Shown piece after piece: positions 34,101-44,000 of a stretch of 64,000 bases of DNA. Position 1 is the first letter of the stretch. Every line of letters begins with the position of its first letter. The translations under genes were made by a program, and so were the position numbers. The stretch is from Candidatus Woesearchaeota archaeon (GTDB lineage Archaea; Nanoarchaeota; Nanoarchaeia; Woesearchaeales; JAGVZT01), in NCBI GenBank assembly GCA_017608295.1, contig JAFCGF010000003.1, positions 186,001 to 250,000 on the forward strand. The letters run 5' to 3'. The notes beneath the pieces are model-generated. The model was not told the DNA's origin. It saw only the letters and a program-made list of their open reading frames with translations, and made no database searches.

Positions 34101-37100
34101 CACAGATGACACATTCCCCACATATGCCAGTGTAAGCGCTAACCAGAGCCCAATCTACCAGTTCGACGATGTCCGCTTCAACGGTACCTGGAATGACGAC
34201 AACGGCATGAGCCACTTCTGGTTCGGCATCAATGAGACCGGAGACTGGTTCAACACCTCAAGAGATGTGTTCCCGCAGGCAGGTGCCAGCGCTAATTTCT
34301 CACTTAACGTGACGCGGATATTCGCTGACCCGGGAACAAACGTCTCATGGCTCTTCTTCGCGAACGACTCGGCAGACCAGGAGAACAGAACCTCTGTCTA
34401 TAGCTTCATTGTAGGTGGCATCATATGGAACCAGACCACGCTCGACCTTGGCACAACGAGCCAGTACTACCCCTGGCTCGAGAGTGAGGTTATGGTAGAA
34501 GCATACTTGACCAATGCAGCTGATGTGGTGAACTGCTACGAGGGAGATTGTGCTGAGATTATGCATAACTACACTGACAACGAAAACCCTGTGAACAGGT
34601 TCATAGCTGTGCAGTTCAACTGCTCGACAGAGGCATCAGGGACGTTCAATGCGAACTTTAGCATTAAGAGCTTCAACGACCCCGACCTTCATAATATCTC
34701 AGTGACCTGCGTTATAAAAGAGGACGTGTATCCCTACTGGAGCAATGAGCTCGTCACCCCAGAGCCCTACCAGGGACATTATGTGCAGTTCAATGTGAGC
34801 TGGACAGATGATCTTGGCCTGAGCATGTGGAACTTTTCAATGAACAGGACAGGCAGCTGGCTTATGGAGCCAGGTGCCGCGTTCGTAGACCAGACAGCAA
34901 ACCACTCCCTCTTCAACTATACGTTCTATGATGAGCCGGGCACGCTTATCTCGTGGAACTTTGAGGTTAATGATACAGGTAACAAAGTCAACATGACGAC
35001 AAACTTCACTTTCATCATGGGCGGCGTGAAGTGGAATGACTCAGGGCTCACCATAGCGACAGCAGAGCAGTTCACAGCCCAGCCGACAAACACCGTGAAA
35101 ATCGAGGGCTACAACAATAATTCATATGTGATGGTGACGTGCATTGAGGGCGACTGCGGCAACATCACCGCGAATTTCACAAATGGTGAAGCAGTGAATG
35201 GCACCACCGCTCTTGTGCAGTTCAACTGCTCAACAGATGCTTACGGGACCTTCTCGGCGAACTTCAGCGTGAACAGCACCAACGACACCCTGCCGCATAA
35301 CATCTCCGTGAACTGTACTATTGATGAAGACATGTATCCGGCGTGGAGCGACGAGCTCGTCATCCCGGAGCCCTACCAGGGCCAGTCCACACAGTTCAAC
35401 GTGACCTGGACAGACGATAACGCCATGAGCCACTACAATTTCTCCACAAACGCTTCTGGCACCTGGCTGCATACTGGCTGGATTGCATTCACTGGTACTA
35501 CTCAGGATTATTCCATCAACGACACTGTATTCTATCAGGAGCCGGGCACGCTGATATCGTGGCGCTTCGCAGCTAATGACTCCCATGATTATGAGAACAT
35601 CACGAGCAACTTTACCTTCGTACTCGGCGGAGTGAAATGGAACCAGTCCGCTCTCTCTATCGCGACAGCAGAGCAGTTCACAACGCAGCCCGTGAATACT
35701 GTGAAGATAGAGGGCTACAACAACAACACAGATGTGAACATTTCCTGCACTGTAGGTGACTGCACTAATATATGGTTCAACGTGACTGAGCCCTTTTCAG
35801 TGAACGGCTCTGTCGCTGAAGTGCAGTTCAACTGCTCGACAGCCACATATGGCACCTTCTCAGCGAACTTCAGCGTGATAAGCCAAAATGATACCCTGCC
35901 ACACAATCTCTCAGTGAGCTGCACCATCACCGCAGACACGTTCCCGGCGTGGAGCAACGAGCTCGTCACTCCCGAGCCCTACCAGGGCCAGTCAACGCAG
36001 TTTAACGTGACGTGGACAGACGACAATGCCCTGAGCCACTACAACTTCTCTACCAACGCCTCTGGCACCTGGCTGCATACCGGCTGGCTCCCCCTGGGAA
36101 GCACGTCCAACTATTCCATCAACGACACTATCTTTTATCAGGAAGCAGGCACATTAGTGTCCTGGCGCTTCGTGGTGAATGACTCAGCAGACCAGGAAAA
36201 CTTTACGACAAACTTTACCTTCGTGCTTGGAGGTGTCAAATGGAACCAGTCCGCCCTGTCCATCGCAACAGCAGAGCAGTTCACTGCCCAGCCGACAAAC
36301 ACAGTGAAAATTGAGGGCTACAACAACAACACGTATGTGAACATCTCCTGTGCTGTCGGCGATTGCACTACAATCTGGTTTAACGTGACTGAGCCTTTCT
36401 CAGTGAACGGTTCTGTAGCTGAAGTGCAGTTCAACTGCTCGACACTGACTCCCGGGACGTTCTCAGCGAACTTCAGTGTGATAAGCCAGAACGACACCCT
36501 GCCACATAACCTGTCAGTGAGCTGTACCATCACCGAGGACACGTATCCGGCGTGGAGTAACGAGCTTGTCATCCCTGAACCCTATCAGGGCCAGTCCACA
36601 CAGTTCAACGTGACGTGGACAGACGACAATGCTCTAAGCCATTATAACTTCTCCAGCAACGCTTCTGGCACATGGCTGCATACTGGCTGGATTGCATTCA
36701 CTGGTACTACTCAGGGTTATTCCATCAACGACACTATTTTCTATCAGGAGCCGGGCACGCTGATATCGTGGCGCTTCGCAGTCAATGACTCCCACGATTA
36801 TGAGAACATCACGAGCGACTTTACCTTCGTGCTTGGCGGAGTGAAGTGGAATCAGTCCGCTCTCTCTATCGCGACAGCAGAGCAATTCACGGCCCAGCCT
36901 ATAAACACCGTGAAGATTGAAGGCTACAATAACAACACAGATGTGAACATCTCCTGCACTGTAGGTGACTGCACTAACATATGGTTCAACGTGACTGAGC
37001 CCTTCTCAGTGAACGGTTCTGTCGCTGAGATACAGTTCAACTGCTCGACAGATTCGTATGGCACCTTCTCAGCGAACTTCAGTGTGATAAGCCAAAATGA

Positions 37101-40100
37101 TACCCTGCCACATAACCTGTCAGTGAGCTGTACCATCACCGCGGACACGTTCCCAGCGTGGAGCAACCCATTCATCAACGCTTCTCCGTACCAGGGCCAT
37201 GCTGTGCGCTTCAACGTGACGTGGACAGACGACAATGCGCTGAGCCACTATAATTTCTCCACTAATGCCTCTGGGACGTGGGAGCACACCGACTGGCTCC
37301 CTCTTGGCGATACATCAAACCACACTGTCAACGAATCCACATTCTACGAAGAAGCAGGCACGCTGATTGCCTGGCGCTTTACAGTGAACGATTCCCGGAA
37401 TCAGGAAAATCAGTCCACGGAATTCAACTTCACCATGGGTGGTGTCAAGTGGAATGAGACATCAATCACGATTCCGACAGCTGAGCAGTACACCGCCCAG
37501 TCCACCTATGAGAGCGCGATACTCGGCTACAATAACAACACTGATGTCATTGTCAACTGTATGGTGGGAGATTGCGGCAACATCACCTATAATTTCACCA
37601 GCGGCGATGACGTGAACGAGACCACCACCTCTATGCAGTTCAATTGCTCAACAGACACTGCCGGCACGTACGAGGCGAACTTCAGCGTGAACTCAACGCA
37701 GGACCTCTTGCTCCATAACGTCACGGTGACATGCACCATAACTGATGACACGTATCCTACGTGGAGCAACGCGTATGTTAACCAGACAGTGTATCAGTAT
37801 GACACTCCACGTTTCAATGTAACATGGGCAGACGACAACGGCCTGGTCAACTATCTCTTTGCAGTCAAGACTACTGTATGGGGGAATGCCTCCTGGCTTG
37901 CATTCTCAATTGACAACTATTCGACAGCTGCACCGAACACGGTTGCTGAGCCCGGTACCTATGTAGAGTGGATGTTCTTCGCGAATGACAGCGTAGGACA
38001 GGAGAACAGGACTGATGTATTCAATTTCATTGTGGGAGGCGTGAAGTGGAACCAGAGCGGTGTCATCATCCCTGTTGAGAACAAGAGTGAGGACAATCAA
38101 GTCGTTGACGTGAATCTGACAGGCTACCTGAATAACACAGTAGTGAATGTATCCTGCTCAATAGGTAACTGTGGTAACATCACCCACAACTTCACGAGCG
38201 GTGATGACCTGAACGATTCCTACACGTTGGTACAGTTCAACTGCTCGACATCCCATTCTGGAAACTTCACCGCGAACTTCACCGTCAATTCGACGCAGGA
38301 TAATTTCAATCATAAAATCTGGGTGAACTGCACTATAACCAACCGCTACCCCCATGCTGACGAGCCGCAGACATGGGACAACGCGACTCTGCTCTCAAAG
38401 AGCACGTTTGAGCGCAACGAGTCCATCTACGTGAACGTGAGCATCACCGACCCCGATACAGGTGCGGATATAGATACAGTCATGATGACAGTAACAAACT
38501 CATCCGGCCACACCTTTATTGATAACCAGACCATGCTCCAGAGCTGGAGCATCAACAATGGCTTCCTCTATAACTCAAGCCTTAAGCTTACCGACACATC
38601 TGATGAGGGCATCTGGACCATCATTATCTTCGCGAACGACACCGACAATGCGGAACACACGAACACCACGACATTTACTGTCGATGACACCATCCCGCCA
38701 GCGAGCGTCACCGGCCTGGGGAACTTCAGCCAGACCGAGAATTCCATCTGGTGGAATTGGACCAATCCTCCTGACTTGGATTACAGCCACGTGGAGATAT
38801 GGCTCAATGGCACTCATTACTGGAATATAACAGTCACTGACAGCCCGAACAACTCTACCAACATCACTGGGCTTGATGCCGACAAATGCTATGAAATCCA
38901 GACGCGCACTGTCGACACTGCCCTGAATATCAATACGACCTGGGTAAACGATACCGCCTGCACGAGCCCGACTACGGATGTCGAGCCGCCAAGCATCGCG
39001 AATGTGTCCAACACAAGTGTTACTGACCAGACTGTGAACATCAGCTGGGACACGAACGAGAATGCTGACACCCGCGTCGAGTACGGAGTAACAAGCGGAG
39101 CATATACAGACACGTATACAGACGTAACTGATGTGCCTTTCCATAACGTGACTCTTTCAGGCTTTGCTCCGAGTACGCTGTATTTCTACATTGTGAACAG
39201 CACGGACGCGGCAGGAAACTCCAACAGGAGCATTGAGTTTAATTTTACCACGCTTGCAGACGCCACGCCGCCTGCCTGGAGCGCACCCTGGAACTATACT
39301 CCCTCGACCTATTCGCCGACGAACCTGAGCCAGTTCAATATCAGCTGGCAGGATTTCGGGACAGTGGCCAATGTGACCATCGAGCTGAACATCTCAGGAA
39401 CGTACACGAATTACTCAGTGTATAATCTCACCGGCTTCATGTTCAACCTGTCGATAAACCTTCCGGCCGGAAACCATACCTGGCGCTCATACGCAAATGA
39501 CACTCTTAGTAACGAGAATGTAAGTTCAGTGTGGACCTTTGTCATTGCCAAGGCGGCACCTTTGATGAACCTTTCGCTCAATGGTTATGACACGAATACG
39601 AGCGTTGATGAGGATGTGAACTTCTACCTCAACGGCACGATAATAGCGGGCGATTCCGCCACTGCTCTTGAGCTTTATGTTAATGGTACTCTGCTCACCA
39701 CAGCACACAGCCCAGTATCTAATCTCACTAACCTGAGCGACCCCGGCCTGTATAATGTCACGGTCATTTACTCGAGCAGCGAGAACTACTCCCGCGGCAC
39801 CATTACCCAGTGGCTCACAGTGAATGATACCACGCCTCCAAACGTCACCCTCAATGCGCCGAGTGATTTCCATAATACTTCAGGCACCACACTCACCTTC
39901 AACTGGACTCCGGGAGATAATGTGGACGGCGCAAACCTCACCTGCAACCTCACTATAGACAGTGCGGTGAACGTGACAATCACCGGCCTCACCCGGGATG
40001 TATTCCATAACGTCACCCTCACGTCGATAGGCAGCGGCCTCCACTGGTGGAACGTGACCTGCTATGATCTTGCCCTTAACACCAACACTAGCGAAACGCG

Positions 40101-41055
40101 TAACTTTACTATTGTGGGCTCGGCAGGCGGCTTCAACATCACCGTCTCGCCAGCAGACAACATGACTGTGCAGTTGAATTGGTCAGCAGCGGCTGGCGCA
40201 GATAGCTATAATATCTACTTCAGCAGCGACCTGTCCTCTGGCTTCGGAGCGGTCGCGGATATCTCAGGCATCACAGATACGAACTATACTGACGGCACAT
40301 CCACAAGCGTGGACCAGCGCTATTACAACATCACCTCGGTGAAAGGCGGAGTCGAGACACCGATTGGCAGCATCGTCGGCATGCACCGCATCACCCTTGA
40401 CGCTGCCGGCTCGAGATGGAACCTCGTGAGCCTGCCGCTCCAGCTGTTCATGTCGCGCCTGCAGAACAGCACGCACTCCGGCTATGACCTGGCCCTCAAC
40501 ACCGCGGGATGCATAGAGGATATCTGGCAGTACAACGGCTCCAGGGCTACTACTTGGGAGTTTTCTTCATGGAGCTCAGGAGGTGCCTGGACCCCAGCGT
40601 CTGGCAGCGAGAACTTCACCCATCTTGAAGCGGCAAGAGGATACTGGGTGTATATGAATGACACCCTGGGAGAATGTAAGTGGACAATAGCGGGAGAAGT
40701 GCCGCTCACTTCAACAGACCATCCGCTCATCGACGACTTCAATGTCGTGGGCTGGTACTCTGTGATGAACGCGTCGCTGCCCCTCAACTGCACTGGCGGG
40801 ACATGCTATGTCGCAGAGCCGCCATATTATCCGCTGAGATCATCACCCGTGAACGCAATCACGCGTCTCTATTATTACAACAGCTCATCAGACTCGTTCA
40901 AGAAGACCGACCACTACAGCGTCGACGCAACTACTGGCTATGGCTGGTGGCCTGCAATGGGCTCTGACGAGTTCACTTCGCTGCTGCCAGGCCTTGGCTA
41001 CTACCTGAAGTCTCTAGGGGCGTCTACCTGGACAGTCAACTCATCGGTGGAATGA
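28105..41055 (+). CDS. Giant repetitive surface glycoprotein (4316 residues)
   Basis: An N-terminal signal-anchor (KIYLRTILALIILMSLLGLG, residues 12-31) is followed by Ig-like and macroglobulin-like beta domains to about residue 600 (including VNTHKSIYSPGEEAFISL) and a Cys-containing jelly-roll-like segment (about 610-790). Thirteen tandem ~202-residue units span residues 791-3414. Fibronectin-III-like domains follow (WNWTNPPDLDYSHVEIW; VEYGVTSGAYTDTY), then a C-terminal domain with RWNLVSLPL. N-x-S/T sequons are extremely dense, so heavy N-glycosylation is expected. There is no C-terminal TM or sorting motif; anchoring would be by the N-terminus. It starts at ATG 28105 by ATGA overlap with the HTH gene and overlaps the next surface gene by 4 bp. 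It is probably an adhesin or cell-envelope spacer; the function is not known. Confidence 0.9.
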   Translation: MRVRILLDKQSKIYLRTILALIILMSLLGLGYIVAQSPLFIVSPDQPSYTVNETVEFFVNTSEPVQLRVTVDNNTYLFAGEPNTSVEFLPQEPGFYTVELVSGALVVASGNFTVVALPEALVNTTPANTTPANVTAPQNFTGPVVETNKGLYELGEIVIISVRGDVRFLLITFNYTVPHVTPIQQTIVFRPDTAGPYVIEAMLPSNLTYSMNFSVIPPQTTIVLNQSINLTLNTTENVTQNITLPPGLAKANRTKLKKVFNKTKKLDLVPPGLEKKETKGKSIQNARETYIGNGQYQVIISSATPNLSAKSYTPVLTLFSTKPNKMSLAIPDADPADVIILNAELLDSSGGSVDVTSLITPNADGEFELDLKPGREFRPGLYSLKVDVSVDGVVQQYEQDFAWGVLAVNTHKSIYSPGEEAFISLGVLNELGQPLCNADVDVTLTAPDKSVVTLSTLDGTITISDTCALLAYTEMPDYYGYYDTSDAGLYIMDITAVTANGMYSITDAFLVEDIPEFDVERQGPTRIYPVDPYNMTFVITPTANYTGTVTEYVPDTFAITPQGGLTVQPTADALELTWDVNFTAGDMYTLQYEFDAPDISPEFYTLGPLRIGLWEEAREWQIASDDTHLANATTCYEDNLGASGYPTTACDSALTATHDNDNTYETLAPGANDYSSVMTHHVWAAPVGCTLTQVQACYVWWHSDVKTCQGTYYTRTGGNPVTQVSAACLEADPSDTICTDITAGWATDCSDFAVDGDVKLYAQAQASGPGETFTVDLFQFNVTYTIAGAGYPNWSIERVNPEPYQGQLSQFNVTWHDDDALSHYRFSHNASGTWVDSDWIAFTGTTKDYSINDTTFYQEPGTLIAWHFTANDSGDRLNETDNFTFVVGGVKWNHSGFTIPTAEQFTAQPSNTVSIEGYNNNTDVNISCTIGDCTVIWFNVTKPFSVNGSTAEVQFNCSTDTPGFFSANFSVISQNDTLPHNVSVNCTITEDTYPTWITVGTNHSPIYQYDTVLFNATWDDDNNLSRYWFGINQSGDWFNSSAESFPQLSLTGNFSVNETRIVAEPGTNISWIFFANDTVGYENRTYIQQFIVAGIIWNQTTLDLGTANQYEPWLENNITIEAYAANANVVVTCYEGDCSEIRDNFSDNDNLDEEFVSVLFNCSTEAPGVFNANFSVVSTVNDNNVHNLSVTCTVLPDIYPNWSNPLVVPEPYQGQLAQFNMTWHDDVGLSHYNFSHNASGTWVDTGWIAFSTTQNYSINNTIFYQEPGTLIAWRFAGNDSVDQFNVSDNFTFVLGGVKWNNSGFTIPSAEQFTAQPSNTVSIEGYNNNTYVNVSCAVGDCTVIWFNVTEPFSVNGSTAEVQFNCSTDTPGFFSANFSVISQNDTLPHNVSVNCTITPDSYPAWSNELVIPEVYQGLSSQFNVTWTDGNSLSHYNFSYNGSGTWVHTGWIAFTGTTQDYSINDTTFYQEPGTLISWRFAANDSVDQENITSNFTFVVGGVKWNQSGLTIASAAQFAAQPSNTVKIEGYNNNTNVNITCYEGDCGVIWFNVTAGEQVNGTTALIQFNCSTANFGTFSANFSVNSSNDTLPHNLSVNCIITEDIPPNWTEPFVTPEPYQGRTSQFNVTWQDDASLSHHSFSHNASGTWVDSDWVSFGGTLNSSINDSIFYQEPGTLIAWHFRVNDSANQFNESDNFTFVLGGVKWNHSGFTIPTARQFTAQPSNTVSIEGYNNNTDVNISCAVGDCTTIWFNVTEPFQVNGTVAEIQFNCSTDNFGFFSANFSVISQNDTLPHNISVNCTITEDTYPNWSIERVTPEPYQGQSAQFNVTWHDDVGLSHYNFSHNASGTWLETGWIPFSSTQNYSINDTIFYPEPGTLIAWRFAANDSADQFNVTDNFTFVLGGVKWNHSGFTIPTAEQFTAQPSNTVKIEGYNNNTYVNISCAVGDCTIIWFNVTEPFSVNGSVAEIQFNCSTDTPGFFSANFSVISQNDTLPHNVSVNCTITDDTFPTYASVSANQSPIYQFDDVRFNGTWNDDNGMSHFWFGINETGDWFNTSRDVFPQAGASANFSLNVTRIFADPGTNVSWLFFANDSADQENRTSVYSFIVGGIIWNQTTLDLGTTSQYYPWLESEVMVEAYLTNAADVVNCYEGDCAEIMHNYTDNENPVNRFIAVQFNCSTEASGTFNANFSIKSFNDPDLHNISVTCVIKEDVYPYWSNELVTPEPYQGHYVQFNVSWTDDLGLSMWNFSMNRTGSWLMEPGAAFVDQTANHSLFNYTFYDEPGTLISWNFEVNDTGNKVNMTTNFTFIMGGVKWNDSGLTIATAEQFTAQPTNTVKIEGYNNNSYVMVTCIEGDCGNITANFTNGEAVNGTTALVQFNCSTDAYGTFSANFSVNSTNDTLPHNISVNCTIDEDMYPAWSDELVIPEPYQGQSTQFNVTWTDDNAMSHYNFSTNASGTWLHTGWIAFTGTTQDYSINDTVFYQEPGTLISWRFAANDSHDYENITSNFTFVLGGVKWNQSALSIATAEQFTTQPVNTVKIEGYNNNTDVNISCTVGDCTNIWFNVTEPFSVNGSVAEVQFNCSTATYGTFSANFSVISQNDTLPHNLSVSCTITADTFPAWSNELVTPEPYQGQSTQFNVTWTDDNALSHYNFSTNASGTWLHTGWLPLGSTSNYSINDTIFYQEAGTLVSWRFVVNDSADQENFTTNFTFVLGGVKWNQSALSIATAEQFTAQPTNTVKIEGYNNNTYVNISCAVGDCTTIWFNVTEPFSVNGSVAEVQFNCSTLTPGTFSANFSVISQNDTLPHNLSVSCTITEDTYPAWSNELVIPEPYQGQSTQFNVTWTDDNALSHYNFSSNASGTWLHTGWIAFTGTTQGYSINDTIFYQEPGTLISWRFAVNDSHDYENITSDFTFVLGGVKWNQSALSIATAEQFTAQPINTVKIEGYNNNTDVNISCTVGDCTNIWFNVTEPFSVNGSVAEIQFNCSTDSYGTFSANFSVISQNDTLPHNLSVSCTITADTFPAWSNPFINASPYQGHAVRFNVTWTDDNALSHYNFSTNASGTWEHTDWLPLGDTSNHTVNESTFYEEAGTLIAWRFTVNDSRNQENQSTEFNFTMGGVKWNETSITIPTAEQYTAQSTYESAILGYNNNTDVIVNCMVGDCGNITYNFTSGDDVNETTTSMQFNCSTDTAGTYEANFSVNSTQDLLLHNVTVTCTITDDTYPTWSNAYVNQTVYQYDTPRFNVTWADDNGLVNYLFAVKTTVWGNASWLAFSIDNYSTAAPNTVAEPGTYVEWMFFANDSVGQENRTDVFNFIVGGVKWNQSGVIIPVENKSEDNQVVDVNLTGYLNNTVVNVSCSIGNCGNITHNFTSGDDLNDSYTLVQFNCSTSHSGNFTANFTVNSTQDNFNHKIWVNCTITNRYPHADEPQTWDNATLLSKSTFERNESIYVNVSITDPDTGADIDTVMMTVTNSSGHTFIDNQTMLQSWSINNGFLYNSSLKLTDTSDEGIWTIIIFANDTDNAEHTNTTTFTVDDTIPPASVTGLGNFSQTENSIWWNWTNPPDLDYSHVEIWLNGTHYWNITVTDSPNNSTNITGLDADKCYEIQTRTVDTALNINTTWVNDTACTSPTTDVEPPSIANVSNTSVTDQTVNISWDTNENADTRVEYGVTSGAYTDTYTDVTDVPFHNVTLSGFAPSTLYFYIVNSTDAAGNSNRSIEFNFTTLADATPPAWSAPWNYTPSTYSPTNLSQFNISWQDFGTVANVTIELNISGTYTNYSVYNLTGFMFNLSINLPAGNHTWRSYANDTLSNENVSSVWTFVIAKAAPLMNLSLNGYDTNTSVDEDVNFYLNGTIIAGDSATALELYVNGTLLTTAHSPVSNLTNLSDPGLYNVTVIYSSSENYSRGTITQWLTVNDTTPPNVTLNAPSDFHNTSGTTLTFNWTPGDNVDGANLTCNLTIDSAVNVTITGLTRDVFHNVTLTSIGSGLHWWNVTCYDLALNTNTSETRNFTIVGSAGGFNITVSPADNMTVQLNWSAAAGADSYNIYFSSDLSSGFGAVADISGITDTNYTDGTSTSVDQRYYNITSVKGGVETPIGSIVGMHRITLDAAGSRWNLVSLPLQLFMSRLQNSTHSGYDLALNTAGCIEDIWQYNGSRATTWEFSSWSSGGAWTPASGSENFTHLEAARGYWVYMNDTLGECKWTIAGEVPLTSTDHPLIDDFNVVGWYSVMNASLPLNCTGGTCYVAEPPYYPLRSSPVNAITRLYYYNSSSDSFKKTDHYSVDATTGYGWWPAMGSDEFTSLLPGLGYYLKSLGASTWTVNSSVE
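30475..38346 (+). repeat. 13 tandem ~605-bp repeats inside the giant surface gene
   Basis: Units begin at 30475, 31081, 31699, 32302, 32908, 33511, 34114, 34729, 35335, 35941, 36544, 37150 and 37753, so the period is 603-618 bp. Each starts with [YFP]Px[WY], then PEPYQGQ or SPIYQY, FNVTW and DD, and ends near HNxSVxCTI. Units 2, 7 and 13 are a variant (YQ[YF]D, then LxWLFFANDS-like or FFANDS). Units 2 and 7 also share NQTTLDLG and WLE blocks and are the longest. Units 9 and 11, 1200 bp apart, are almost identical over long stretches, which points to recent duplication of a two-unit block. Confidence 0.92.
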
Positions 41056-44000
41056 TGGAAACAAAGAAAATCGTGGGAAGCCGGAGCATCCTGATAGCTG
41101 TCACTATGCTCTTCTTGCTCCTCCTCTCGCTCCAGGCCTCTGCAGTGCCGATGCCGCAGGGCATCGTGGGCACAATCTATGAGATGGATGGCATCACTCC
41201 AGTTCCTGAGGGAATCCACTTTAGCGTGAACAACACCGCGAACGGCTTCTATCACGAGGGATTGACAGGAAGGCCGACCGGAACGGGAGATTATGCAGCC
41301 AGCGTCGAGGGCGAAGTTGGCGATACTCTTGTCATCCGCGCATGGAATGTGCACAATGAAAGCTCTCGTACCATATCTCTCAATGGAGTGATGAAAAACG
41401 TTAACCTCCTTCTTGACATGTCATTCGAGAACGAGCCCCCGGCCATTACCTCAACTCCACCAGTGCCTGCCATTGAGGATTCGCTCTACACCTATCCAGT
41501 CACCGCATATGACTTTGAGAGCCAGCCGCTTGAATACTCGCTGCTCACCGCGCCTGCTGGCATGAGCATCAACGCCTCCGGGGTTATTGAGTGGCTGCCC
41601 CTTAATGATGATGTGGGATTCCATGATGTTGGCATCGAGGTGAGCGACGGCGAATACACTGGAACGCAGAACTTCACCCTTGAGGTGGAGAATGTGAACG
41701 ACGTCCCTGTCATAACCTCTTCCCCAACAACCTCAGTGCTTGAGGATATACTCTACACCTACCAGATAACTGCCCTCGATGTTGATATCGGCGATGTGTT
41801 GCAGTACGTGCTCGAGTCAGCGCCTGCTGGCATGAGTATCAACAGCACATCAGGGCTTGTCGCGTGGACTCCGGATAATGATGACGTTGGCCTGCACAGC
41901 GTGATAGTCCGCGTGTCTGACGGCGAGCTTGCGGACACCCAGCCCTTCACTCTTGAAGTGGTGAATGTGAATGACGCTCCTGTTATCCATTCAATTGCTC
42001 CTGAGAATGCTGTCGAAGACACACTATATCAATATCAGGTAGATGCTACAGATGTCGACAGTCCTTCTCTTACGTATGCGCTGCTTGACTTCCCTGCAGG
42101 CATGACTCTCTCCAGTTCAGGGCTCATTGAATGGACTCCGTCAAATGATGGTGTCGGTCCGCACAGCGTGAGCGTGATGGTCAGCGACGGCGAGCTGAAC
42201 GACACCCAGAGCTACACTCTTACTGTCGCTAATGTGAATGATGCTCCGTACATCACTTCCCTGCCGGCCACAACCGCAACGCAGGACATAATCTATGAAT
42301 ATACTGTCACTGCGACTGACATCGACAACACTCCTGAAGAGCTATCTTACACGCTTGTCGCGCATCCCGCAGGCATGACTGTGGATACCTCAACCGGATT
42401 GGTGTCATGGACTCCTGCAAATGATGATGTCGGGCTGCACAATATCACAGTCCGTGTGTCAGACGGCTTGCTGAGCGATGAGCAGAGCTACGCCCTTGCA
42501 GTCGAGAATGTGAACGACGCTCCTACAATCATTTCATTACCTGTGACAACAGCGCTGGAGGACGAAGATTATATCTATCAGGTCGAAGCGATTGACATCG
42601 ACGGCGATGGTCTCACCTATGCGCTCAACTCATCTCCCGAGGGGATGGTCATCGCCATAGTGAACGAGACACCAGGTATTGTACTCTGGACTCCAACAAA
42701 CGATAAGGTGGGAGTGCACACGGTCATTGTAGTAGTGAGCGACGGTATACTCCAGACGCTACAGGAGTATATCCTTACTGTCACTAATGTCAACGATGCC
42801 CCAGCCATCACCTCGACACCAGGCACAGCGGTGGACGCAGGCTTAACGTACACATATACCCTCATCGCGACAGATGATGACAATGATACCCTTACCTATA
42901 CGCTCGAGCAGGGTCCGACAGGCATGTCGCTGAACCAGCAGCTCCTCACGTGGACTCCATCTGACAGCGACGCAGGCCAGCACAGAATTCTTCTGCGCGT
43001 GTCTGACGGAAACCTCTCAGCGAGCCAGCAGTTCACCCTGACTGTGACTGCTACGTCCTCAGGCGGCGGCGGTGGTGGCGGCGGTGGCGGTGGCGCTGCT
43101 CCAATCATACCTGGAAGCCCGCCGCAGAAGACGCGCACAGTACTCGAGAACCTCCAGGGCAAGGCAGGGCCGCTCATCTCAGTTAATATGAGCATCAACA
43201 GCTCGAAGGAATCCGGCCTTTCTGCTCTCGTGAAGGCAAAGCTTCTTCCTGGCAGGCCGAAGGACGTGCTTACCCACATTATAGTTCCAGTCTTTCAGTA
43301 CCTCAAGATAACAATCCAGCCTGTAGGAGGCGTAGATGTTGTTGTGAACAGCGCAGAAATCATTTTCAGCGTGGAACTCGCCTGGCTCGAGGAGAGAAGT
43401 GCCTCTCCAGAAGATGTTGTGTTGCTCAGGTACAACGGCGCTGAATGGGAGGAACTGCCCACTGAGGTGGTGTCTGAAGATGAGGAAGCGATAATCTATG
43501 TGAGCACCAGCCCCTCGCTGAGCTACTTCGCTATCGCACTCAAAGATGGTGCAGAGCAAATCCTCGGCGAGATTGAGACAGTCGGTGCACCCTTGAAGAC
43601 ATTTACTCTCGCAGGCATCATCTACGCTTTGGACGGCAAGCAGGTGCCGCGGGGTACACCCTTTGTGCTTGAAAATATCTATCTTGGTGAGCGTGTTGAG
43701 GGCGAAACCGGGGAGAAGGGAAGCCAGGGAAGCTTCTCTGTGCAGATACAGGCGAACCTTGGCGACACGATTCGCCTGTCAACAGAGAGCGCCGACTATA
43801 TGTGGTTCACTGTCTCTGAGGACATGGACTCGCTCGAGTTCAGGACAGGGCTATCTTCAAAGAGGCCGAACCGCCTGACTGGATTTGTGGCTGCTGTCAT
43901 GGATAGGGCACCTATATCTGAGAACTTCCTGCTCATTAATCTCTGTATCATCTGCCTCATCATAGGTCTCATAGTGAGGCAGAGAGTGCGGGTGAGGCGC

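Noticed and set aside
30475..38346. Regularly spaced repeats considered as CRISPR or satellite DNA
   Set aside because: The period is about 605 bp, the frame is open throughout and the protein repeat is clear, so it is a coding domain array.
30240..40793. Many 60-130 codon minus-strand open frames inside the giant gene
   Set aside because: They recur at the same place in each repeat unit, as expected for antisense shadows of a repeated codon pattern.
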